Below, piece by piece: positions 37,132-44,817 of a stretch of DNA of 64,000 bases (the stretch's first letter is position 1; every line of letters starts with the position of its first letter). The position numbers were made by a program, and so were the translations under genes. The stretch is from Saprospirales bacterium (GTDB lineage Bacteria; Bacteroidota; Bacteroidia; Chitinophagales; Saprospiraceae), in assembly GCA_016703765.1 (NCBI GenBank), contig JADJBL010000010.1, positions 1 to 64,000 on the forward strand. The letters are read 5' to 3'. The notes beneath the pieces are model-generated. The model was not told the origin of the DNA, ran no database searches, and saw only the letters and a program-made list of their open reading frames with translations.

Positions 37132-37162
37132 CAAATATAGGATTCGAATTGAATCCGCCAAA
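37132..37162 (-). promoter_or_regulatory. Consensus Bacteroidota promoter of the M23 peptidase
   Basis: On the minus strand, TTTG (37162-37159) and TATATTTG (37139-37132) are separated by exactly 19 bases, the ideal layout. Transcription would start near 37125 and excludes the most upstream candidate start codon. Confidence 0.75.
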
Positions 37163-37259
37163 GACTAAAATGTTAAAAATAGTTTCCCCGGTAAGATACT
37201 GAATGGCTATTATTCCATATTTCCAAAAATAATTCGCTCCTTTGCACAAACCAACCGCC

Positions 37260-38435
37260 ATGGCCGAGTTGTCCAAATACGATCAGCGAGGCGTCTCCGC
37301 TTCCAAATCGGAAGTGCATGCCGCGATCAAAAATCTCGATAAGGGCTTGTATCCTAGGGCTTTTTGCAAAATATTGCCCGACGTGGCGGGAATGGACCCC
37401 GATTATTGCAATATCATGCACGCCGATACAGCCGGGACCAAAACCAGCCTGGCTTACATGTATTGGAAAGAAACCGGCGACCTATCCGTCTGGAAAGGAA
37501 TTGCCCAGGACGCCATCGTCATGAACCTCGACGACATGGCCTGTGTCGGCTGCCTCGACCAGATCGTCCTTTCCTCCACCATCGGACGAAATAAAAATCT
37601 GATTTCCGGGGAGGTCATAGAATCTCTCATCGGAGGGACCTCGGAAATACTAGAGGAGTTGAAATTGCTGGGCATTCAGATCCACCCGGCCGGGGGCGAA
37701 ACGGCCGACGTGGGCGATATCGTCAGAACGATCGATGTGGGCTTTACCGCATTCGCCAGAATGAAGCGCAAAGACCTGATCGTCAATAATATCAAGGCCG
37801 GAGACGTCATAGTGGGCTGGAGCTCCAGCGGCCGTGCTTCTTATGAAAAGGACTACAATAGCGGAATCGGCAGCAATGGCCTGACTTCGGCCCGGCACGA
37901 CCTGCTCTCCAATTATCATGCTGAAAATTACCCCGACAGCTACGATCCGAACACGCCCGAAGGAGTGGTTTATACGGGCACGAAGATGCTAACCGATCTT
38001 CTCGAAATAGATGGAACAGTTTATCCGGTGGGAAAACTGGTCCTTTCTCCCACGAGGACCTACCTGCCACCGCTGTCCAGGTTGTTATCCACCCACAAGG
38101 AGCTCATTCACGGAATGATCCACTGCACGGGTGGGGGGCAAACCAAGGCCATCAAATTTGTGGATGGGAAGAAGATCATTAAGAATAACCTTTTCCCTGC
38201 GCCACCGATTTTTCAACTCATTCAGTCCGAGTCCGGAACTCCATGGAAGGAGATGTACCAGGTGTTCAATATGGGCCACCGGATGGAGATCTACCTTCCG
38301 GAAAAACACGCGGATGCTGCCATCCAGGCCGCCGAAGGCTACGGCATCGAAGCCCGGATCGTGGGGTATGTAGAAGATGCCCCGGTTTCGCAGGTGAGGT
38401 TGGAAACCCCTATGGGTGTTTTTGAATACCAATAA
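37260..38435 (+). CDS. purM: Phosphoribosylformylglycinamidine cyclo-ligase (AIR synthetase)
   Basis: PurM catalyses the ATP-dependent ring closure that forms aminoimidazole ribonucleotide in purine synthesis. The 391-residue protein belongs to the divergent Bacteroidota branch: KYDQRGVSASKSEVHAAI, HADTAGTKTSLAYMYW, DAIVMNLDDMACVG, GGETADVGDIVRTIDVG, and IHCTGGGQTKAIKF in the second half. The ATG at 37260 (MAELSKYD) is preferred to one six codons upstream. It is a single gene divergent from the M23 peptidase. purB lies further along in this window but on the other strand. Confidence 0.92.
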   Translation: MAELSKYDQRGVSASKSEVHAAIKNLDKGLYPRAFCKILPDVAGMDPDYCNIMHADTAGTKTSLAYMYWKETGDLSVWKGIAQDAIVMNLDDMACVGCLDQIVLSSTIGRNKNLISGEVIESLIGGTSEILEELKLLGIQIHPAGGETADVGDIVRTIDVGFTAFARMKRKDLIVNNIKAGDVIVGWSSSGRASYEKDYNSGIGSNGLTSARHDLLSNYHAENYPDSYDPNTPEGVVYTGTKMLTDLLEIDGTVYPVGKLVLSPTRTYLPPLSRLLSTHKELIHGMIHCTGGGQTKAIKFVDGKKIIKNNLFPAPPIFQLIQSESGTPWKEMYQVFNMGHRMEIYLPEKHADAAIQAAEGYGIEARIVGYVEDAPVSQVRLETPMGVFEYQ

Positions 38436-38491
38436 TCCGGTTTTTTCTTCTTCGGGGAACTAAGTCCCCGCCATCCATTGTATTACCTGGC

Positions 38492-39892
38492 ATGGGTAAA
38501 TCAGCCGTAAAAGGAAAGGAATTGATCAAGCTTGGATATCCTGGCCATCGCAGTATGGGCCTGGCAATCCAGCAGGTGCTCCAGTTTTACAAGCGGGAGA
38601 AGAGGGAGGCCCTTTTGCAGATTTTTAAGGATGTGCTGGCCCGGCCCGAAGAATTTGAATCCCACCCCGTCCTCGGAAACCTGGTTGCCGTCCTGAAAGG
38701 CGGCAAACCCCTGCCTGATAACACCTTCCTCCTGTTAGAAACCCAGCCATCATACCCCATCTTTGGAAAAGAAGGCATTGAAAAGGGCGCCATCGACCAG
38801 ATGGAAATCGCCATGCGCCTTCCCGTTGCGGTAAAAGGCGCCCTGATGCCCGACGCCCACCAGGGCTACGGACTTCCGATCGGAGGCGTATTGGCGACCA
38901 AAAATGCCGTGATCCCTTACGGAGTGGGTGTAGACATCGGGTGCAGGATGTGCCTGAGCGTTTTCCCTCTGCCATCCATAGGGATCGAACTCCCGACCGA
39001 AAGCCTCAAGAGCCTGCTCGAAGCGCACACCCGATTTGGGTACGACGCTTTTGAAAAACCTATGGACGACGAGGTGTTGCATGTTTCGGAGTTCAAAGAG
39101 CTGGGGCTCCTGAAGAGCCTGAAACCAAAAGCGGTCAGCCAGATCGGCTCCTCCGGCTCCGGCAACCACTTTGTGGAGTTCGGATTGGTGGAATTGCCGG
39201 ATGCCCAAAACGAATGGGGCTTGCCGGCGGGAACCTATTTGGGCCTGCTCTCCCACTCGGGGTCGAGGGGCCTGGGGGCCAACGTGGCGAAACATTATAC
39301 CAAGCTGGCAATAGACACCTGCCGTTTGCCAAAGCAAGCGAAGAACCTAGCCTGGTTGGACCTCGATTCGGAGGCCGGCGCGGAATACTGGATGGCCATG
39401 AACGTGGCGGGACAATATGCCTCGGCCTGTCACCACCATATCCACCAGCGGATCGCAAAAGCGCTGGGAGAAAATCCCCTCTTTCGGGTGGAAAACCACC
39501 ACAACTTCGCCTGGAAGGAGCAACTGTCGGACGGGACCGAGGTAGTGGTGCACCGCAAAGGCGCCACGCCTGCCCACAAGGGGGCCCTCGGGATCATACC
39601 GGGTTCGATGACCCTGCCCGGGTTTATCGTAAGGGGCAAGGGAGACGCCGAATCCTTAAACTCCGCTTCCCACGGGGCGGGAAGGTTGTTATCCCGTACC
39701 CAGGCCATGAACTCGATCACTCAGCATGAGCTGAACAAAATGCTCGAAAAGAAGGGTGTCGTACTGATAGGCGGTGGACTCGACGAGGCGCCCATCGCCT
39801 ACAAAAACATTTGGGAGGTCATGGAGTCCCAGCGTGATCTGGTCGAAGTGCTGGGTACTTTCCAACCCAAGGTTGTCCGCATGGCCGAATAA
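38492..39892 (+). CDS. rtcB: RtcB-family RNA ligase
   Basis: RtcB joins RNA 2',3'-cyclic phosphate or 3'-phosphate ends to 5'-OH ends using GTP and manganese. The 466-residue protein has MPDAHQGYGLPIGGV and YGVGVDIGCRM (metal site with Cys), SGNHFVEFGLV, LSHSGSRGLG, HHNFAWKE, HRKGATPAHKG, and SHGAGRLLSR carrying the guanylylated His. These match the second RtcB type common in Bacteroidota. It follows purM by about 55 bases. No rtcA or archease gene is nearby, so the physiological role (RNA repair) is inferred from the family. Confidence 0.9.
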   Translation: MGKSAVKGKELIKLGYPGHRSMGLAIQQVLQFYKREKREALLQIFKDVLARPEEFESHPVLGNLVAVLKGGKPLPDNTFLLLETQPSYPIFGKEGIEKGAIDQMEIAMRLPVAVKGALMPDAHQGYGLPIGGVLATKNAVIPYGVGVDIGCRMCLSVFPLPSIGIELPTESLKSLLEAHTRFGYDAFEKPMDDEVLHVSEFKELGLLKSLKPKAVSQIGSSGSGNHFVEFGLVELPDAQNEWGLPAGTYLGLLSHSGSRGLGANVAKHYTKLAIDTCRLPKQAKNLAWLDLDSEAGAEYWMAMNVAGQYASACHHHIHQRIAKALGENPLFRVENHHNFAWKEQLSDGTEVVVHRKGATPAHKGALGIIPGSMTLPGFIVRGKGDAESLNSASHGAGRLLSRTQAMNSITQHELNKMLEKKGVVLIGGGLDEAPIAYKNIWEVMESQRDLVEVLGTFQPKVVRMAE

Positions 39893-39922
39893 ATAAATCA
39901 CTCAATCACCAAATCACTCACT
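39893..39922. repeat. Single arm of the AATCACTCAATCACC word
   Basis: Three tandem variants of AATCACTC / AATCACC fill the space between the convergent rtcB and methyltransferase stops. The same word forms the inverted array at 42234-42303. Confidence 0.6.
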
Positions 39923-40837
39923 GACGAGGTAACTGTGACTGACCGCAATTTCGCCCTCCGGCAGGTCCTTAAAATCCTTATGGATCGGGACGCTTCGGAG
40001 CTGAGCGAGGTCGCCCGGGCGGTTCTCTTCTTTGGAAACCGGAATGCCCAGTTTTTTGTACAAGTGGCGGTAATGGCTGATCCTCCAGCGGTTTTGGGGC
40101 TGGATCGAGTTGTCGATCCAGCCCCAATTCTTTTCCGAAAAACGAAGGAAGTTGTAAATCGTAATACCGGTATCCAGATGAGCAAAATGGTCGGACATAT
40201 CGATAAAATGGCTCATCATTCCGCCCGGGCGGAGGAGTCGCTTGAATTCGGCCAGGATTTCGGCCAGGATATTGGGATAGATATGTTCGAAGGTATTGTT
40301 GGAGACGATCAGGTCGAGGCTTTCGGGGTTGAGGGGCAGCTTTCGGGCATCGGTCACCAGATAGCGGATATGAAGGGCTTCCAGCATATCCCGGAGGTTC
40401 CAATCCATTTTTTCAGAAAGAGAGAGCATGGTTTTCAGGCGCTGTGGGTCCGGACTGAAGAATTTTTGGAGCCTGCCGTCGGAGGCCGCAAGGGATAATT
40501 GTTTTAAGGTAATCTTCAATTTTTCTGCCGTCAGCAGAGGGGAGATGTCGACGGTGGTGATTTTTTCTGTGCCGGAGAGAAAAAAACAGAGCGGGATGAC
40601 GGGATACCAGCCGGTCCCCAATTCGAGCACTTCTTTGCCGGAAAGGGTTTTACCCGATTCAACGTAAAAGCCCCGGTGTTTTTGAAAATGGATGAGCTTG
40701 TCTTCCAGATACGCACCGGACAAGCGTACCCCGCGTGTGACGTACTGCTGGAACAAGTGGTTTATGCGGTGCCGGTAGGGCAATACGGAGATGACCTTTT
40801 GGACGATGGCCTTGAGAATCCATTTTTTCATGAGCAT
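39914..40837 (-). CDS. SAM-dependent methyltransferase
   Basis: This 307-residue class I methyltransferase has motif I VLELGTGWYPVIPL, the acidic end of strand 2 in TTVDISPLL, and a later motif LDLIVSNNTFEHI with FKRLLRPGGMMSHFID, as in methyltransferase type 11 domains. An N-terminal helical region of about 60 residues precedes the Rossmann fold. The acceptor is unknown. The insert QRLKTMLSLSEKMDWNLRDMLE between motifs is unusual. It lies downstream of purB in the same direction, 18 bases apart. Confidence 0.82.
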   Translation of the reverse strand: MLMKKWILKAIVQKVISVLPYRHRINHLFQQYVTRGVRLSGAYLEDKLIHFQKHRGFYVESGKTLSGKEVLELGTGWYPVIPLCFFLSGTEKITTVDISPLLTAEKLKITLKQLSLAASDGRLQKFFSPDPQRLKTMLSLSEKMDWNLRDMLEALHIRYLVTDARKLPLNPESLDLIVSNNTFEHIYPNILAEILAEFKRLLRPGGMMSHFIDMSDHFAHLDTGITIYNFLRFSEKNWGWIDNSIQPQNRWRISHYRHLYKKLGIPVSKEENRPGDLAQLRSVPIHKDFKDLPEGEIAVSHSYLVSE

Positions 40838-40855
40838 GGGAGTGCAGGGCTTCGG

Positions 40856-42187
40856 TCAGGGTTTTCCGGTGTAATTAAAAGGAGTAATGGCTTTAAGTTC
40901 GGTCTTGACTGCCGCGGTAATATTGAGGGAATCTATAAATTCATGGATTTCCTTCTTTCCAATGGAGTCCTTTCCCCGGGTAAGGGATTTTAGTTTTTCA
41001 TAGGGTTGTTCCACGCCTTCTCTTCGGAGGATGTTTTGAATGCCCTCTGCGATCACCATCCAGTTTCGGTCGAGGTCTGCGTGCAATTGGGACTCGTTGA
41101 GTATGAGTTTATCCAGGCCCTTCAGGATCGAGTTCATCGCCAGGATGCTATGTCCAAAGGGAACACCCACATTGCGCATGACCGTGCTGTCGGTCAGATC
41201 CCGTTGCAGGCGGCTGATAGGCAGTTTGGAAGCCATGTGGTCGAACAGGGCGTTGGCCAGGCCCAGGTTGCCCTCCGCGTTTTCGAAGTCGATGGGGTTG
41301 ACCTTATGCGGCATGGCAGAGGAGCCGACTTCTTTGGCGACGGTTTTTTGCCGAAAATACTCCATAGATATATAGGTCCAGACATCCCGGCAAAAGTCGA
41401 TCAGGATGGTGTTGATGCGCATGAGGACGTGAAAGAGTGCGGCGAGGTTGTCGTAATGTTCAATCTGGGTTGTTGGGTAGGACCTTTTCAGATCGAGACT
41501 TTCAATAAAATTTTCCGCAAAAGCATGCCAATCCTGGCCGGGGTAGCTGACGTAATGGGCGTTCAGATTGCCCGTTGCTCCTCCGAATTTTGCATGAAAG
41601 GGGACGTCGTTCAATTGCCGGAGTTGCTCCCGGAGCCTCGAGCTGAAAACCTTCCATTCTTTACCCAGGATGGTAGGCGAAGCGGGCTGCCCGTGAGTTC
41701 GGGCAAGCATAGGCACCGTCATCCATTGGGAGGCCATATCCTCCAGCCGGCCGAGCACTCTTTCGAGGAGGGGCAGATAAATATGGTGCAAGGCATGTTT
41801 AATAAGGAGTGGGAAAGCCGTATTGTTGATATCCTGGGAAGTGAGTCCGAAATGGATAAACTCTTTGAATTCGGACATGCCCAGCTGCTCAAAACGTTCC
41901 TTGAGGAAATACTCCACCGCCTTTACGTCGTGGTTGGTCTCCTTCTCAAGGGTTTTGATCCTTTCGGCATCAGAAAGGGGAAAGCTGTTGACCAGCCGCG
42001 TCAGTTCGGCCGCAGCGGATTCGGGAAAACGTTCAAGACCGGGAAGCGGGAGGCCGGCAAGGGCTTTGACATATTCGATCTCAACAAAGACCCGGTAACG
42101 GATCAGGGCATACTCGGAAAAATAATCCGCCAGCGCCTGTGTTTGGGATGCATACCGTCCGTCGATAGGGGAGATGGCTTTGAGCAT
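40856..42187 (-). CDS. purB: Adenylosuccinate lyase
   Basis: PurB acts twice in purine synthesis, splitting fumarate from SAICAR and from adenylosuccinate. Length is 443 residues from ATG 42187 (MLKAISPIDGRYA), preferred to a start 11 codons upstream. Signature blocks are ISPIDGRYASQT, ETNHDVKAVEYFL, FGLTSQDINNTA, ARTHGQPASPTILGKE and the flexible catalytic loop GSSAMPHKVNPIDFENAEGN. The size and sequence resemble the E. coli-type enzyme (about 456 residues). An inverted word array lies in its upstream gap. Confidence 0.96.
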   Translation of the reverse strand: MLKAISPIDGRYASQTQALADYFSEYALIRYRVFVEIEYVKALAGLPLPGLERFPESAAAELTRLVNSFPLSDAERIKTLEKETNHDVKAVEYFLKERFEQLGMSEFKEFIHFGLTSQDINNTAFPLLIKHALHHIYLPLLERVLGRLEDMASQWMTVPMLARTHGQPASPTILGKEWKVFSSRLREQLRQLNDVPFHAKFGGATGNLNAHYVSYPGQDWHAFAENFIESLDLKRSYPTTQIEHYDNLAALFHVLMRINTILIDFCRDVWTYISMEYFRQKTVAKEVGSSAMPHKVNPIDFENAEGNLGLANALFDHMASKLPISRLQRDLTDSTVMRNVGVPFGHSILAMNSILKGLDKLILNESQLHADLDRNWMVIAEGIQNILRREGVEQPYEKLKSLTRGKDSIGKKEIHEFIDSLNITAAVKTELKAITPFNYTGKP

Positions 42188-42233
42188 AGATGCGTCTGAT
42201 AAAGGTGGTTTCGGACGCAAGATACCTACTTTG

Positions 42234-42303
42234 AGTGATTAGTGATTGAGTGATTGAGTGAATCTAATCGCTCAATCACTCAATCACTCAATCACCCAAT
42301 GAC
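42234..42303. repeat. Inverted array of the word TGATTGAG between the lipoprotein gene and purB
   Basis: TGAGTGATTAGTGATTGAG on the left pairs with copies of CTCAATCACTCAATCAC on the right around a short loop (ATCTAATCG). The right arm runs up to the stop codon of the lipoprotein gene. Confidence 0.85.
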
Positions 42304-43116
42304 TCACCACCACCGTTGGATCAACACCGTCTTCGTAGTTCCGTTGGGACGGGTGAGGAGGGCGGTTTTGTTGCAAGTTCCGTCGCCGTAATCCAGGGTA
42401 AATGTATGGTCGTTGACCGTTACACTGCGCGTGCCGCTGACCACCCAGGGACAGGTGAAGGGCTTGATGAGCGGGACCGTAATTTCAGAGGTGAATGGTT
42501 TTCCGTTGCGGTTGATTCCGCTGGACCCGCCTTCCAGTTGGATCACATCGTCGATGCGTTCGGGAGTGCCCGTACCTTCGATCAGGGTGATTTGCTGGGT
42601 GGCCTCCCACTCGGAGACATCGCCGTTGGGAAAGGTTAGGCTGGCATCGCTAACCACCCGGGTAAAGGTCAGTTGACCCTCGGCGTTCAGGCCGTTATTC
42701 GTCAGCGTTTTTGTGCCTGCGATAGCGACGGCATCGACAGAAAATCCGATAAAGGTCACCGTACGGACCGCGCCCTCATGGATCATGGTATCGGTGAGGG
42801 TCACCTGGATAATTCCCTTGCGGATGCGGCCGTTCCAGCCCTCACAACCCTCTGTGCCGTAATCGATGGTGACGGTTCTTGGGTAAGTCCCGTCGGCAGG
42901 GGAGACCGTGACGATGGGGCAGAGGTCTTCCGGGTCGCGGGTACCCAGTTCATAGTCGACTTCTTCTTCCGTATCCTGGATCAGGTCATGGGCGGTCAAA
43001 ACATCCTGGCTGGTAGTAAGTTCGGTGTCGCCGTCGAGCCAGCGATCCTTGTTGCACGCGGTGAATAGTAAAGGAAGGGCAAAAAGCAGACCGAGCAACA
43101 AATGGTTCTTTTTCAT
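42304..43116 (-). CDS. Lipoprotein of unknown function
   Basis: This 270-residue protein has a lipoprotein signal (HLLLGLLFALPLLFTAC, lipobox FTAC with Cys21). The mature part is beta-rich, with an alternation of Thr/Val strands and paired cysteines (CPIVTV, GCEGWNGRIRKG, CPWVV, GDGTCNKTALL). The block TVTIDYGTEGCEGWNGR..GII..VTLT recurs in Bacteroidota lipoproteins of unknown role. It likely sits on the periplasmic or outer face of the outer membrane. No operon partner is visible. Confidence 0.75.
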   Translation of the reverse strand: MKKNHLLLGLLFALPLLFTACNKDRWLDGDTELTTSQDVLTAHDLIQDTEEEVDYELGTRDPEDLCPIVTVSPADGTYPRTVTIDYGTEGCEGWNGRIRKGIIQVTLTDTMIHEGAVRTVTFIGFSVDAVAIAGTKTLTNNGLNAEGQLTFTRVVSDASLTFPNGDVSEWEATQQITLIEGTGTPERIDDVIQLEGGSSGINRNGKPFTSEITVPLIKPFTCPWVVSGTRSVTVNDHTFTLDYGDGTCNKTALLTRPNGTTKTVLIQRWW

Positions 43117-43214
43117 TGTTGAATTTTTTTGTAAATCGTCCCATAGACTGACCGGGACCTGGAACGTTTAAGAAGGTGGAAATTTTTTCAGACAGAAGCC
43201 GTGAAAGGATTGTG

Positions 43215-43222
43215 TATATTTG
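43215..43222 (+). promoter_or_regulatory. Candidate -7 element TATATTTG of pyrR-pyrB
   Basis: This exact TAnnTTTG match ends 10 bases before the pyrR ATG at 43233. Transcription would start only a few bases before the start codon. No -33 TTTG is visible at the normal distance. Confidence 0.45.
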
Positions 43223-43232
43223 CCCCGGCCTT

Positions 43233-43794
43233 ATGGATCAAGGAAGAGTCATATTAAACCACGACCAATTTCAGCTCACCATCGAGCGGATTTGTCAGCA
43301 ACTTATCGAGGAGTTTGACTCCTTTGACCAGACCTGTCTCATCGGCATTCAACCCAAGGGGGTCCTGTTTGCCGACCGCCTTCACAGCCGTCTGCTTTCC
43401 ATTTTAGGGATTCCCGCCATCGAATACGGAATGCTCGATATTACTTTTTACCGGGACGATTTCCGCATCCGCTCCAAAACCGCTGAAGGCCAGCGTGACG
43501 AAGATGCCCTTTCTGGTAGATGGAAAGAACGTTTTGCTCGTTGACGATGTTTTGTACTCCGGACGAACGGTTCAGGCCGCACTGACAGCCTTGCAACACT
43601 ACGGCCGTCCGAAAAGGGTTGAATTGGTGGCCCTCGTAGACCGGCGCTTTAACCGGCACCTGCCCATCCAGCCCGATTTCGCGGGATTGAGGGTGGATGC
43701 CCTGGATGAGGCCTATGTGAAGGTCGAATGGAAAGAACGGGAAGGAGAAGACCAGGTACTGATTTTTGCAAATAAAATGGATTTGGAGTCCTAG
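43233..43794 (+). CDS. pyrR: PyrR pyrimidine operon attenuator / uracil phosphoribosyltransferase, one frameshift
   Basis: PyrR binds pyr mRNA in response to UMP in other bacteria and has uracil phosphoribosyltransferase activity. The N-terminal part from ATG 43233 (MDQGRVILNHDQFQLTIERI) includes LIGIQPKGVLFADRL and GMLDITFYRDDFR. The frame breaks at 43486-43489, where AAAA must be AAA to continue as RSKPLKASVTKMPFLVDGK. The PRPP motif NVLLVDDVLYSGRTVQAAL and LVALVDRRFNRHLPI follow in the new frame. About 187 residues, typical in size. pyrB starts 2 bases after its stop, which supports a working gene and a sequencing indel. Confidence 0.87.
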
Positions 43795-43796
43795 CC

Positions 43797-44732
43797 ATGT
43801 CGGAAAAGGCGCAACTAAGTACAGACCATTTGTTGGGGATCAAGGACCTTGGCCCGGCAGACATCCAATTGATTTTCGAAACGGCCGATGAGTTCAAGGA
43901 GGTGATCAACCGGCCCATCAAAAGAGTCCCTTCCCTTCGGGATATCACCATTGCCAATATTTTCTTCGAAAACTCCACCCGTACCCGGATCTCCTTCGAG
44001 CTTGCGGAGAAACGCCTATCGGCCGATATCGTAAATTTTTCCGCCTCGTCCTCTTCCGTCAGCAAAGGGGAAACCCTGTTGGATACGGTCAACAACATCC
44101 TGGCCATGAAGGTCGATATGATCGTCATGCGCCATCCTGCCCCGGGCGCCCCTCACTTCCTGGCCAACCACATTCGCGCCAACATCATCAATGCGGGCGA
44201 CGGCACGCACGAGCATCCCACCCAGGCGCTGCTCGACGCTTATTCGCTCCGCGAACGCCTGGGCTCCCTGGAAGGGAAGAAAATCGCCATTTTCGGCGAT
44301 ATCCTCCATTCGCGGGTAGCGCTGAGCAACATCTTCTGCCTGCAAAAACTGGGCGCACAGGTTAAGGTTTGCGGCCCTCCCACGCTGATCCCCAAATATA
44401 TCCCGCAGCTAGGGGTCGGAGTGGAACACGATGTGCGCAAAACCCTCGAATGGTGCGATGCAGCCAATATCCTGCGCATTCAGCTCGAGCGCCAGAACAT
44501 CAAATACTTCCCTTCCCTGCGGGAATACGCCCTCTACTTCGGGATCAACAAGGCTCTGCTGGATAATCTGGGGAAAGAGATCCTCATCATGCACCCCGGC
44601 CCCATCAATCGCGGAGTGGAAATCACCAGCGATGTAGCAGATTCGGCACACTCCATCATCCTCGACCAGGTCGAAAACGGGGTGGCGATCCGTATGGCCG
44701 TATTGTTCCTGCTCGCGGCAAAAAGGAATTAA
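43797..44732 (+). CDS. pyrB: Aspartate carbamoyltransferase catalytic subunit
   Basis: PyrB condenses carbamoyl phosphate and aspartate in the second step of UMP synthesis. The 311-residue protein has the carbamoyl-phosphate loop FFENSTRTRISFELAE, the 80s loop SSSVSKGETLLDTV, MRHPAPGAPHFLA, NAGDGTHEHPTQALLDAYSL, and the aspartate-side HPGPINRGVEI. Length and motifs match the PyrR-linked, PyrI-independent class. It is the second gene of the pyrR-pyrB unit. Confidence 0.97.
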   Translation: MSEKAQLSTDHLLGIKDLGPADIQLIFETADEFKEVINRPIKRVPSLRDITIANIFFENSTRTRISFELAEKRLSADIVNFSASSSSVSKGETLLDTVNNILAMKVDMIVMRHPAPGAPHFLANHIRANIINAGDGTHEHPTQALLDAYSLRERLGSLEGKKIAIFGDILHSRVALSNIFCLQKLGAQVKVCGPPTLIPKYIPQLGVGVEHDVRKTLEWCDAANILRIQLERQNIKYFPSLREYALYFGINKALLDNLGKEILIMHPGPINRGVEITSDVADSAHSIILDQVENGVAIRMAVLFLLAAKRN

Positions 44733-44817
44733 TAGCCGCGTTCGTGTCACATGGGGCGTTAAAGTTGATGATTGTATGAACCTTTTTTTCTTATCTTGCT
44801 CCATAAAACCTTCGGGC

